This document shows, piece after piece, positions 54,075 through 61,612 of a DNA stretch of 64,000 nt. The notes below the pieces were generated by a model. That model made no database searches, was not told where the DNA came from, and was given only the letters and a program-made list of their open reading frames with translations. Every line of letters starts with the position of its first letter. The first letter of the stretch is position 1. A program made the position numbers and the translations under genes. The stretch is from SIAQ01 sp964484265 (GTDB lineage: Bacteria; Planctomycetota; Planctomycetia; Gemmatales; Gemmataceae): the NCBI GenBank assembly GCA_964484265.1, contig CAZAFH010000002.1:124001-188000 (forward strand), read 5' to 3'.

Positions 54075-55763
54075 TTATCTCGGCACCTCGTGCCCGTTCA
54101 CGAGAATGCTGGCGCCGCCGGCAGCAGGCGTGACTTCAAGCTTGGCGCCCTCGGCTGGATCGTTGTAGAAGACCCAGCGGTTGATGGGCCGCTCCACCAT
54201 TTGTTCCAGTAGCGTCTTGATGCCGCGACCGCCGGAAGAGAGTCGGTCATCTCTTTCCATCTGGACACGGACCATGCCGACGATCCCCTGCCGGTCGAAG
54301 GCTATGTTCAACTGCCGCTTGTTGAAAGCGCCCCGTTCGAGCGCGGTCAGGAACTTGTTACAAATCCCTTCGATATGCTCGGGACGAAGCATGTCGAAGA
54401 CAACGATGCTGTCGCCGAATCGATTCAGCAACTCCGGCCGCCCCAAACCCTGCGGCGGCCCTTGCGTGAAATGAAGTCTCACCGCGTCCTTGTAGTGGCG
54501 TTCAATCTCAGCATAAGCGGGTTGCGACGCCGCTGACTTGTCCTTCAATTGACCGATCCGGTCGGAGCCGATGTTGCTGGTAAAGATGATCACTGCCTGG
54601 GAAAAATACGCGGTCTGGCCCTTGCTGTCGGTGAGCCGGCCGTCTTCCAAGATTTGCAAGAACTTATCCATGACCAACGGATGTGCCTTCTCGATTTCGT
54701 CGAACAAGAGAACGCTGAACGGTCGCTCGCGCATGCGGTTCGTCAGTCGTCCGCCCTCTTCGTATCCAACGTATCCGGGCGGTGAGCCCGTAAGTTTTTC
54801 CGCAGAATGCTGCTCCTTGTATTCGCTCATGTCATAGCGATCGAACGCAGCGTCGTCGCTGAAGATCAAGGCCGTCAATGCCTTTGCAAGTTCCGTTTTG
54901 CCGACGCCGGTCGGCCCGACAAAGAAGAACACTCCCTTCGGCTTTCCCGCTTGTGCGGTAACTTCCGACATGCTCAAGCCCACGCGAGCGGTCGGCAGCA
55001 TGTCGACCAGCTTCTGGATGGCGACGTGTTGACCAATCACGCGGGCCTCAAGCTGTTGTTGAGCGTGCCTGATCTTGGCAGCGTCGAGCTGCTCCCACGG
55101 GTCGCTTCGTTGCCCATACTTGTAGTAATCCACCAGCGCCTTGGGCCGGGCGATGCTGATATTCTCCGCGATGGATGTCCGCCAGATAGCGTCGAGGTCC
55201 CACGCCGTCAGTCCGTCCGTCAAATCGGCAAACTCCCGCTCGATTTGCGTGGCTTGCTCTGGGTTGAGCGTTTGTCCTTCATGGAAATTGGGAAGATGCG
55301 TGTGAATGTAACGGACACGTTCCTCACGGCGTGGCTTGCCCACTTGCAGCAGCGCGACGAAGGGGTTGTCCTGGTAGAACCAAGGCGGAATGGCGCCGAG
55401 TTGCCCGCCAACGACAACCAGTGCGTTCTTGCGTCCGCAAAGTCGATGGCCTTTTTCCATGAACGCCGCGGCCCGCACGGTCTTCTTCAGTCGGACGAGC
55501 AAACGAAGCTCCGCTTCCGTCTGGTGCTTGGCGTCGCCGAAGAGCTTGTCGGAATAATCGACAACCATCGCAGACGCGACGTGCGGCTGGCTCAGCGTGA
55601 TGCGGATCGCGTCGAGCGCCTGGTCGGGTTGCAGAATTGGAGCGGCTTGGGTGCCGGCGCGGGGCACGCTACGGGAAGCGGCTCCGTCGGCTTTTCCCGC
55701 CGACGGGGCCGCACTCGGTCTGCCCGGCAACGGCGATCCGACAGCGTTCGCGGCTTCAGCCAC
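54075..55763 (-). CDS. ClpB/Hsp104 D2-like AAA+ ATPase (main part; first domain begins in the upstream frame)
   Basis: 562 residues from GTG 55763. Residues about 45-160 look like a degenerate ASCE core without Walker A (SAMVVDYSDKLF, KNALVVVGGQLGAIPPWFY). The second domain is a full ClpB D2: Walker A GPTGVGKTE (283-291), pore loop GSPPGYVGYEEGG (about 326-338), Walker B LLFDEIEKAH (354-361), sensor 1 FTSNIG, RPELLNRF and the C-terminal D2-small region. The conserved pore tyrosine implies substrate threading. The upstream 131-residue frame supplies the missing beginning of domain 1; a +1 shift at an A5 run would join them into one protein of about 690 residues. Confidence 0.8.
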   Translation of the reverse strand: MAEAANAVGSPLPGRPSAAPSAGKADGAASRSVPRAGTQAAPILQPDQALDAIRITLSQPHVASAMVVDYSDKLFGDAKHQTEAELRLLVRLKKTVRAAAFMEKGHRLCGRKNALVVVGGQLGAIPPWFYQDNPFVALLQVGKPRREERVRYIHTHLPNFHEGQTLNPEQATQIEREFADLTDGLTAWDLDAIWRTSIAENISIARPKALVDYYKYGQRSDPWEQLDAAKIRHAQQQLEARVIGQHVAIQKLVDMLPTARVGLSMSEVTAQAGKPKGVFFFVGPTGVGKTELAKALTALIFSDDAAFDRYDMSEYKEQHSAEKLTGSPPGYVGYEEGGRLTNRMRERPFSVLLFDEIEKAHPLVMDKFLQILEDGRLTDSKGQTAYFSQAVIIFTSNIGSDRIGQLKDKSAASQPAYAEIERHYKDAVRLHFTQGPPQGLGRPELLNRFGDSIVVFDMLRPEHIEGICNKFLTALERGAFNKRQLNIAFDRQGIVGMVRVQMERDDRLSSGGRGIKTLLEQMVERPINRWVFYNDPAEGAKLEVTPAAGGASILVNGHEVPR

Positions 55764-55767
55764 CGCG

Positions 55768-56163
55768 TCACTTTTTGGCGGCCGCCACGATACCGTCAAA
55801 TGCTGGCCGCATGGCGGGAGGATCGGCAAGGGCGAGGCCGTCGACGATGTCGTAATAGCCGATCAGCTCGAAACCTTCGTCGGTGAAATAGAGCCGCAGG
55901 AACTCCGGCACCGAAACGTAGCGACCGGGCGAATCGGCCGTGCGCGTGATGTAAAAGTGGTCGAGCACGTTGCCGTACAGCAATACGTGCTTGCCGCGGA
56001 CGAGTTGCTTGTGGAACTCGCCCATCCACGGCGCCGATTGATCGGGGATAAAATGTGGCAGCACGTCATTGGCCTCGTATCCGCGAAGCGGAAGCTGATT
56101 CGGCCAGTCGCTCGGCGGCCTTGCGGACGCGGTCAGGATCCTTGCCGTCCCAGTTGAGTTCAC
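55768..56163 (-). CDS. N-terminal piece of the AAA+ protein in a separate frame
   Basis: 131 residues from GTG 56163 (start uncertain, inside the upstream gene's end). The sequence (GEFHKQLVRGKHVLLYGNVL, RYVSVPEFLRLYFTDEGFEL, GYYDIVDGLAL) is the opening of an AAA-like domain in which the usual GxxxxGK loop is replaced. It ends GIVAAAKK-stop; the next gene's frame is already open across this stop and continues with the rest of the domain. Five A bases precede the stop. Either a frameshift split one ancestral gene, or the two pieces are made separately and associate, or ribosomes shift by +1. Confidence 0.6.
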   Translation of the reverse strand: MNSTGTARILTASARPPSDWPNQLPLRGYEANDVLPHFIPDQSAPWMGEFHKQLVRGKHVLLYGNVLDHFYITRTADSPGRYVSVPEFLRLYFTDEGFELIGYYDIVDGLALADPPAMRPAFDGIVAAAKK

Positions 56164-57361
56164 TCATCTCGATACCGAATGCTTCCTTCATGGCTTCATG
56201 CATCCGGAGGATTTCCTGTTCGGCTTCGTCGCACGTGCGGACCGCCTTGCCGTCCGGCGTGGCTTCTGCACGCATCGGAAACCCAGCAACGTCATACCAG
56301 ATGTCACCTTCTTGGGGAACACTGACAGCGATTGCGCCACCGCCAATTCGTTCCGCATGAATCGTTGTTGCGGAAGTAGAAACGCTTGGATGCTCCAAGG
56401 CAGGCGAGCCCTGCTGGACCACGAAGCCCATCTGTCCCATCACGTCGACAATGCCCTGCACGATGTATTGCCGCCGCTCTTCCTTCAGCTGCAGTTCCTG
56501 TGCATGTGCGACAAGCGACTCACTAGCTTGGGCCAGGCGGGTTGTCTCTCCATTCACCCGGTCAAAATGTTCGTCCTGGATAAGCTTGCTCAGCATGGCG
56601 AGCTGTTCTTCGAGTCCGTCGATTTGACGGCTTGCCCAGCGGACAACGACTTCGTCCGCGCGAAGCCCGCTGACCTGATCTCCTGCCGCCGCCAGACCAG
56701 CCTCGGCACGAGTTTTCGCGGTCTGCCAGGCTGCAAATCGTTCCGCGACATCTCGCTGGTGATTGTCTAGCTTCTGCTGGACAGCCTCGGTATCGCTACG
56801 CGCCTGCGGAAGTTCGCGATTTTGCAGATGCGAGCGAGCGCTTTGGAGCAGGCTGGCCACGTCCTGCCGGCCAGTCTGATCGAACTTTTCCGAGCGCCCC
56901 TTGTCGAGCCCAGCGAATCGTTGCTCCAGCTTCACGACCTCGGCCTCCTCAACTGCCAGATCCGCGCAAAGCTTGGCCGTTTCGGCCTCGGCAACGAGGG
57001 CCTGAACGTCGTCGCGGAGGCGCTGCATGTCAGCAACGATCGTCCGCAGGCGGTCTTCCAAGATCGTCTCCTGTACAACGGGCGAGATCACTTGAATGCG
57101 AGCGTCCAAAGCTTTCAATCGTTCGGCTTGGACGAAGCGAACGGCGTCCGAATTGGCGAGCGTCGTCAATGCCGACTGAATATGAGCAAGTTCATTGAGC
57201 GCGGACCGCCGGGTCTGCTCCAACCGGGTGCCGGAGCGTTTTTCCTCCTCGGCCTTTCGCTGAGCACGTTCCAACGCCGCTTGTTCTTCGCGCTCTTTGC
57301 GGAGGCGTCGTTCCTGCCGCTCACGTAAGCGGGCCGCGCAATACTTGGGTGAATCACTCAT
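56066..57361 (-). CDS. Long coiled-coil protein with C-terminal globular domain
   Basis: 431 residues from ATG 57361, which has a GGGGGGAG site; an ATG 12 bases earlier overlaps that site. Residues about 5-300 are a nearly continuous coiled coil (RLRKEREEQAALERAQRKAEEE through RLAQASESLVAHAQELQLKEE). Residues about 315-405 form a compact domain (IVDVMGQMGFVV, GGGAIAVSVPQEGDIWYDV, LRMHEAMKEAFGIEM). Similar proteins accompany AAA+ and kinase or GTPase genes in large bacterial conflict-type clusters. It overlaps the radical-SAM gene by 8 bp and the next frame by up to 98 bp, so it belongs to the same operon. Confidence 0.65.
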   Translation of the reverse strand: MSDSPKYCAARLRERQERRLRKEREEQAALERAQRKAEEEKRSGTRLEQTRRSALNELAHIQSALTTLANSDAVRFVQAERLKALDARIQVISPVVQETILEDRLRTIVADMQRLRDDVQALVAEAETAKLCADLAVEEAEVVKLEQRFAGLDKGRSEKFDQTGRQDVASLLQSARSHLQNRELPQARSDTEAVQQKLDNHQRDVAERFAAWQTAKTRAEAGLAAAGDQVSGLRADEVVVRWASRQIDGLEEQLAMLSKLIQDEHFDRVNGETTRLAQASESLVAHAQELQLKEERRQYIVQGIVDVMGQMGFVVQQGSPALEHPSVSTSATTIHAERIGGGAIAVSVPQEGDIWYDVAGFPMRAEATPDGKAVRTCDEAEQEILRMHEAMKEAFGIEMSELNWDGKDPDRVRKAAERLAESASASRIRGQ

Positions 57362-58025
57362 GGCTCCCCCCATTCCGGTTTGTCAGGACACCGATGCGAT
57401 CCATTTGCTGTTCAAACGCCGCGCGAAATCCCGGCGGCGGGATTCCCATCCAGTGCAGCGTTTCCTGTTCGTCCAGCTCGAACTCGATCCATGAGCCTCG
57501 CTCGTGCGCCATGGGAGCAAGGTGCCGATAGCGCGGGCTGAGAAAATGCACCTGCTGATTCTCCGATCCGCGCCAGCGAAGGTTCGTGTGCCGCTCGCGG
57601 AGATACGGACCGTCAATCAGGATGTCCAGCCGGCTGATCAGTTCCTGCTGAGCCCGCGTCCCCTTGCTGCGTAAGTGGTCAAGCGGAAAACCCGTGTAGC
57701 AAGCGATCGAAAGGTCGCGGCGGGCTCGGACCGAATCGACCAGTTCAGTCAGCGCGGATGCCTGGGCCATCGGCTCGCCGCCAGAGAACGTCAATCCGTC
57801 AATCTCGTGGAGGGCAAGCAATTCCTCGGCAAGGCTCGACACCGAAACCGCCTCACCCCCTTCAGATGGCAGCGTTTCGGAGGCCACGCATCCGGGGCAT
57901 CGCAGCGGACAACCTTGCACCCATAGGACCGCGCGTACGCCAGGGCCGAGAACGGTGCATCGGTTGCTGCGACGGGCAAGCCGCAGAACGCCGGCAGTCT
58001 CAGGCCATGATTGCTTTTCATGCAT
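57354..58025 (-). CDS. Radical-SAM activase-like protein (NrdG/PflA-type)
   Basis: 223 residues from ATG 58025; longer open frames upstream are non-coding by composition. The radical-SAM cluster motif is CPLRCPGC (CxxxCxxC, in AVLWVQGCPLRCPGC), followed by FSGGEPM near the SAM site and IDILIDGPYL-like DILIDGPYL. Size and spacing fit small activases that generate glycyl radicals, such as NrdG. No NrdD-like glycyl-radical enzyme is in the window, so its target is unknown; it may modify one of the downstream operon proteins. It is the first gene of the overlapping 58,025-51,278 operon. Confidence 0.85.
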   Translation of the reverse strand: MHEKQSWPETAGVLRLARRSNRCTVLGPGVRAVLWVQGCPLRCPGCVASETLPSEGGEAVSVSSLAEELLALHEIDGLTFSGGEPMAQASALTELVDSVRARRDLSIACYTGFPLDHLRSKGTRAQQELISRLDILIDGPYLRERHTNLRWRGSENQQVHFLSPRYRHLAPMAHERGSWIEFELDEQETLHWMGIPPPGFRAAFEQQMDRIGVLTNRNGGSHE

Positions 58026-58239
58026 GGCGGGACAACCCCTTGTAAACGCCGGGCTTCCAGTTGAGGACAGTTGAGAACCGTGCCTGTTCGGAACGCATTC
58101 GTGCGCCGGCGTGCTGAGGATCTTAGCCGCCCATCGGCACTGGATGTTTCGCAGAAGCACTCCAAGGCAATGTCGCGGCCGCGGACGTGAACATCGCGAC
58201 CCACATTCGGCGGGTAGTCTGGGGGCCAGACGTATCAAT

Positions 58240-58268
58240 AATTTATCTTGAGGTCCCGTTCCTCGCAA
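58240..58268 (-). promoter_or_regulatory. Candidate sigma-70-like promoter for the radical-SAM/AAA+ operon
   Basis: On the minus strand TTGCGA (58268-58263) and TAAATT (58245-58240) are separated by exactly 17 bp, in the 364 bp gap (58,026-58,389) that otherwise shows no gene. Each hexamer matches consensus at four of six positions. Confidence 0.3.
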
Positions 58269-58389
58269 CGATGGCAAGCAAATATCCGTCCTGGTTTGCC
58301 ACAGCGGCAGAAGCGTGATGCCAAAAAACCTCTGCCGAGCGAACATGGCATCCGTGCCCTGTTCTCATGACCTTCCGATCACCTTGGGT

Positions 58390-58572
58390 CTACTCGCCCG
58401 TCTTTTGGCGCTGAGGTTGTTCGTTCGCATGAACGACCGGCGCGGGTTGCCAAAAAACAAATCGAAAACGACCATCTGAAATCGTGTAAAGGAAATACAG
58501 GACAATCAGAGTGGTCAGAATCGAAAACAAGGCATCCAGACATTGCAAGAAGGACCTCAAGGAATTCAACAT
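58390..58572 (-). CDS. Short single-pass membrane protein
   Basis: 60 residues from ATG 58572 with an AAAGGTGA ribosome site. One transmembrane helix (ALFSILTTLIVLYFLYTI, about residues 14-31) is followed by a basic-aromatic segment (DGRFRFVFWQP) and a hydrophilic tail. It lies 21 bp after the GHKL-protease gene and upstream of the radical-SAM operon, and may be part of either unit. Function unknown. Confidence 0.6.
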   Translation of the reverse strand: MLNSLRSFLQCLDALFSILTTLIVLYFLYTISDGRFRFVFWQPAPVVHANEQPQRQKTGE

Positions 58573-58593
58573 AAGATCACCTTTCGTGAATAG

Positions 58594-60093
58594 TCAGCGA
58601 GCCGAGAATCTGCCGAACCATTCGGGCTCCGACAGCGCGGCCGCCTTGAGCCGGGCGCCAAGCTTCGTCAACGCGCGATAGTAGTTTTCGTCAGCGTGAT
58701 TCGTGCAGAACTCGTGGCCGAGTTCGTGCAGGATGAGGCTGTCCGTGTCCTCGGTCACGCCGTTTTCGAACCACTGCTTGCCGAGCACTCCGACGTTGAA
58801 GTCGAAGTACGACTGGCCCAGAAGATGGCCCGTGCCGTAGCACGCACGCCAGGTGCCGCCCTCGCGGCGCGGCCAGCGAACGAACCGAATGACCAGCGAT
58901 TTGCCGATCAATCGCTTGGCCAGACCCTGCGTGTAATCGAAGATTGCACGCATACCTTCGGACCAATCTGCTTCCGAAATGACATCGACCGGGGGAGCGT
59001 TCGGGTCGTCGCTGTAGGCCCCCTTGCCGGCCGTGGGAAACGCCTGCGTCGATGAGACGAGCAAGCCGCGATCCTTCAGGTTGTCCCGCTGCCCCTTGGT
59101 CAAGCCATGCTTCGGAATCACCGTTCGTCCATCCGTGAGAGCAGCCGCGTTTGCGTCTCGATTGAAGGGATCCTCGGCCACGGCGTTGGCGCCGAACTTC
59201 TTCATCTTGAAGTCGGCGAGTGCCGCGTCGGTGACCTTGTCGTCGCTCGTAGCATCGCTGATCCAGGCCTCCTCCGTGTCTTCGGGCGTCACGCGTCTGT
59301 GCATGTGGTTGAACACGTATGCCCGAAGGTCGCGGAGGTATGCTGCCGGAACGTTGTCCCGCTCGGCATTCAGCGGGACTTTTTGGCGCACGCTGTAATG
59401 CCACTTGTCGCCCGTTTCGACGACCGGAATGCCAAGCTCATAGAGCATGGCAGCGTGTCCATTTTTCGGTTGATAGATCTCGACCGCACATTTCCGTCGG
59501 GTGGACTTCAGGTCGTCGCCATGTTCGGTGAGCAGAGTCTCCTCGAACACGGCGATGGGCTTTCCTTCCGGGACCACCTCGCCGTTGACGGTCAGCTTGA
59601 GGCGCGGTTTCACCAGGATGCGGCGCAGGTGCGCCATGAATTCCTCGTGGCGTTCCGGCGTGCATTCGATGAGGGCCCAGAACTTGGTCCCCGCGTCACG
59701 GCGACGGCGCGGTTGTTCTTCGCGGCCCTTGCCGTTGAACACTACCGTGCCGCGAGTCGTTTCAATGCGAGCCTCACGGCAGAAGGCCAGAACGATCTTT
59801 TCGCCGAGATTGAACCGTCCCGCTTTCTCCGCGTCGTGCTTTTTGAGCGATGGCGCGAACACGGTATAGGCGTGCGACAGGTCCGCGAAACCAACCGGGT
59901 CGTTGTCCTCGCACGACAGGGCATACCAGCCGCGCGGATTCGCCTTTTCCAGCGTGATCGTGCAGACCGTGGCGCTGGTGTCCATCACATTTTGGTAAAG
60001 CTCGGCGCCGAGAATCCCGAAGCCTCGGCGCTCGACGAGGCGTTCAGCGATCTGACGCAGGCCAATCTTGTCGGCCTCAAACCATCGAGACAT
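58594..60093 (-). CDS. GHKL (HSP90-like) ATPase fused to a C-terminal HELGH zincin metallopeptidase
   Basis: 499 residues from ATG 60093, preceded by a strong GGAAGGAG site. The N-terminal GHKL domain has an N-box (AELYQNVMD), a G1-like EDNDPVGF and a G2 box GRFNLGEKIVLAF, followed by the usual transducer-like strands (about 130-260). The C-terminal region (about 390-480) ends with HELGHEFCTNH (456-466), an HExxH-type zinc site with a third histidine. ATP-dependent conformational change coupled to proteolysis is the likely logic. The domain pair on one chain is unusual. A terminator upstream separates it from the small-gene operon, so it has its own promoter. Confidence 0.75.
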   Translation of the reverse strand: MSRWFEADKIGLRQIAERLVERRGFGILGAELYQNVMDTSATVCTITLEKANPRGWYALSCEDNDPVGFADLSHAYTVFAPSLKKHDAEKAGRFNLGEKIVLAFCREARIETTRGTVVFNGKGREEQPRRRRDAGTKFWALIECTPERHEEFMAHLRRILVKPRLKLTVNGEVVPEGKPIAVFEETLLTEHGDDLKSTRRKCAVEIYQPKNGHAAMLYELGIPVVETGDKWHYSVRQKVPLNAERDNVPAAYLRDLRAYVFNHMHRRVTPEDTEEAWISDATSDDKVTDAALADFKMKKFGANAVAEDPFNRDANAAALTDGRTVIPKHGLTKGQRDNLKDRGLLVSSTQAFPTAGKGAYSDDPNAPPVDVISEADWSEGMRAIFDYTQGLAKRLIGKSLVIRFVRWPRREGGTWRACYGTGHLLGQSYFDFNVGVLGKQWFENGVTEDTDSLILHELGHEFCTNHADENYYRALTKLGARLKAAALSEPEWFGRFSAR

Positions 60094-60215
60094 GGAAATC
60101 TCCTTCCAAGGTAATTGGTTGTAGCTGATTGGATTCAAATTGCACAGCAACACGCGAAAGGGCTGAAACGATGCATTTGCATTGGGAGATTCGGAGAAAC
60201 TGGCGGCTCGAAACC

Positions 60216-60255
60216 AAAAAGCCCCTGGGTCTCCGACCCCAGAGGGCTTTGAAAA
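60216..60255 (-). terminator. Rho-independent terminator after the zinc-ribbon gene
   Basis: A GC-rich stem (AAAGCCC and GGGCTTT outer arms, CTGGG/CCCAG inner) ends on the minus strand in GGGGCTTTTTGG, giving a T-tract. It lies 40 bp after the stop of the 60,298 gene and before the GHKL-protease promoter region. Confidence 0.65.
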
Positions 60256-60297
60256 ACAGCTGCACCGCACCGGTGGATTTGCGTGGCGACCCTATCC

Positions 60298-60504
60298 TCA
60301 GGTCGCGTCATCACGGCAACCCGCCCGGGCGGCCAGGAATTCGACGTAGTACGTCATGCCTCCGTCGCGAAAGGCATCCGTTTCCACCTCGTAGCTTTCG
60401 CCACATTCCTGACACTCGACTTCCATGGTCGCATCGGTCACATCGATGATTTCCAGTTCACCATCGCACGCCCGACAGCGACCGTCCTTCGGGTTCACGC
60501 GCAT
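60298..60504 (-). CDS. Small zinc-ribbon protein
   Basis: 68 residues from ATG 60504 with an AAAGGAG site. Two CxxC pairs (CRACDGELEI and CQECGESYEV) predict a zinc ribbon; the remainder (GGMTYYVEFLAA) is a short beta-alpha end. Such small ribbons are common on planctomycete elements, with possible nucleic-acid or protein-binding roles. Confidence 0.7.
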   Translation of the reverse strand: MRVNPKDGRCRACDGELEIIDVTDATMEVECQECGESYEVETDAFRDGGMTYYVEFLAARAGCRDDAT

Positions 60505-60517
60505 GCGTTTTCTCCTT

Positions 60518-60859
60518 TCAGTAGACCAGCACGGAAAAGTAGCCGTCCTGGTCGATCCAGACTTCAACGGGAGGATCGAGATTGCGACAGGTGTTCGTCT
60601 CGACAACCCGCTGCATGACCATTTCCACGTCGAGGTTGCTTGGCTCGATGCCGAACAACCCGCGAGCCAACGAGGCCCATTGTTCGTCGGTGAGGCTCAG
60701 AATCGCCTGGTAGACCGATCTTGGCCGATCGCTCGGTTTCATCTTCTCCACGGGAACCTTGCCCCAGTAGAATTCCGGGGCGAAGGAAAGTGCGTACGAC
60801 ACGGCAGCTCCTTCCAGAAATGGACGGGCCCAGAGAACCACAGCGCGTGTTCGCGTCAT
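60518..60859 (-). CDS. Small hypothetical protein
   Basis: 113 residues from ATG 60859, with an AGGGC site. A helical, acidic-aromatic protein: FEGAAVSYALSFAPEFYWG-like FLEGAAVSYALSFAPEFYW, DRPRSVYQAILSLTDEQWASLARGLFG and a terminal VEVWIDQDGYFSVLVY. No family recognised. It is 14 bp before the zinc-ribbon gene, in the same operon. Confidence 0.6.
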   Translation of the reverse strand: MTRTRAVVLWARPFLEGAAVSYALSFAPEFYWGKVPVEKMKPSDRPRSVYQAILSLTDEQWASLARGLFGIEPSNLDVEMVMQRVVETNTCRNLDPPVEVWIDQDGYFSVLVY

Positions 60860-60887
60860 GGCGCCCTGGGACCGATTTCCGCTAACG

Positions 60888-61214
60888 CTAGTAGGGAATC
60901 TCCTCCTCCGGCTGGTCGCCGTCGTTGCCGTTGTTCGCGGGCGCCTGGACCTGGCCGTGAATCCAGCTATTCGCCAGATCCGCGACTTTGGCGACCGTGA
61001 GCAGTTCATCGCGGCCAAAACTCCCGGACGATTTCCATTCGTCGCCGTCCCGGTAGGTGCGGGACAGCGTGACGTTGTACCACGTGCCGTTGTCATTGTT
61101 GTTGGCCCAGATCGTGGCCTTGATGCGACCCAAACGGATCTCATGAGCCGGCCGTTGCTTCGCGGATTCTTGCGGAGCTGCCGGCGCCCTTGTCGAACCA
61201 TTCTTCGTTGCCAT
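60888..61214 (-). CDS. Small element-encoded protein, family A (paralogue of 30432-30692)
   Basis: 108 residues. A low-complexity lead (NGSTRAPAAPQESAKQR) precedes the conserved core IRLGRIKATIWAN, WYNVTLSRTYRDGDEWKSS, FGRDELLTVAKVADLANSWI, and an acidic tail (NGNDGDQPEEE) follows. A close relative is encoded 30 kb away at the other side of the element. The acidic tail is a feature of ssDNA-binding proteins, but no OB fold can be proven by eye. Confidence 0.7.
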   Translation of the reverse strand: MATKNGSTRAPAAPQESAKQRPAHEIRLGRIKATIWANNNDNGTWYNVTLSRTYRDGDEWKSSGSFGRDELLTVAKVADLANSWIHGQVQAPANNGNDGDQPEEEIPY

Positions 61215-61350
61215 GGACTGACCTGCCTTTCAAAAAAAAGATGCGGGCGAAATTGGTTACGGATTGTGGATCCCTGCTGGCTGGCAAAGACCCTCGTGCA
61301 TTTGATGCGGTGCGCGTTCCCCGCGCAAACCGCGTTCCGAGTGCTCGGAC

Positions 61351-61581
61351 TTAGTTGCGAATGCTCCATTCCCCCTGGACAGCTTCCAGGGCGTGGAGAC
61401 ATCCGGCACGAGCGAGAGCACGATTCCAATCGGAGTCGAAGTCGGGTTGTTGAATGATCATCGGCGGGAAGCCACCGCGATCGAGCCACGCGAGCAAGTC
61501 GGTGGCGAGTTCTTCGATCTGGTCCCAATCGCCTGCCGCGTAGGCAGCAAGCAATTGGTCCCAGGCAGCCTGGGGATCCAT
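61351..61581 (-). CDS. Small acidic helical protein
   Basis: 76 residues from ATG 61581, with an excellent AAAGGAG site. Sequence MDPQAAWDQLLAAYAAGDW, IEELATDLLAWLDRGGFPP, then a helical end. No homologue with known function is recalled. The 136 bp before the next gene downstream hold nothing recognisable. Confidence 0.65.
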   Translation of the reverse strand: MDPQAAWDQLLAAYAAGDWDQIEELATDLLAWLDRGGFPPMIIQQPDFDSDWNRALARAGCLHALEAVQGEWSIRN

Positions 61582-61612
61582 GCACTTCTCCTTTCAGCAA
61601 GAGGTAAAGAGG

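Noticed and set aside
55760..55800. A dnaX-style -1 programmed frameshift at the A5-G run
   Set aside because: The sequence is C AAA AAG rather than A AAA AAG, and joining the two frames needs a +1 shift, not -1. An indel or separate translation is simpler.
54807..55886. 359-codon plus-strand frame
   Set aside because: Opposite the AAA+ gene whose motifs are unmistakable; the plus-strand product has no motif.
59107..60114. 335-codon plus-strand frame
   Set aside because: Antisense to the GHKL-HELGH gene, which has a strong ribosome site and conserved motifs.
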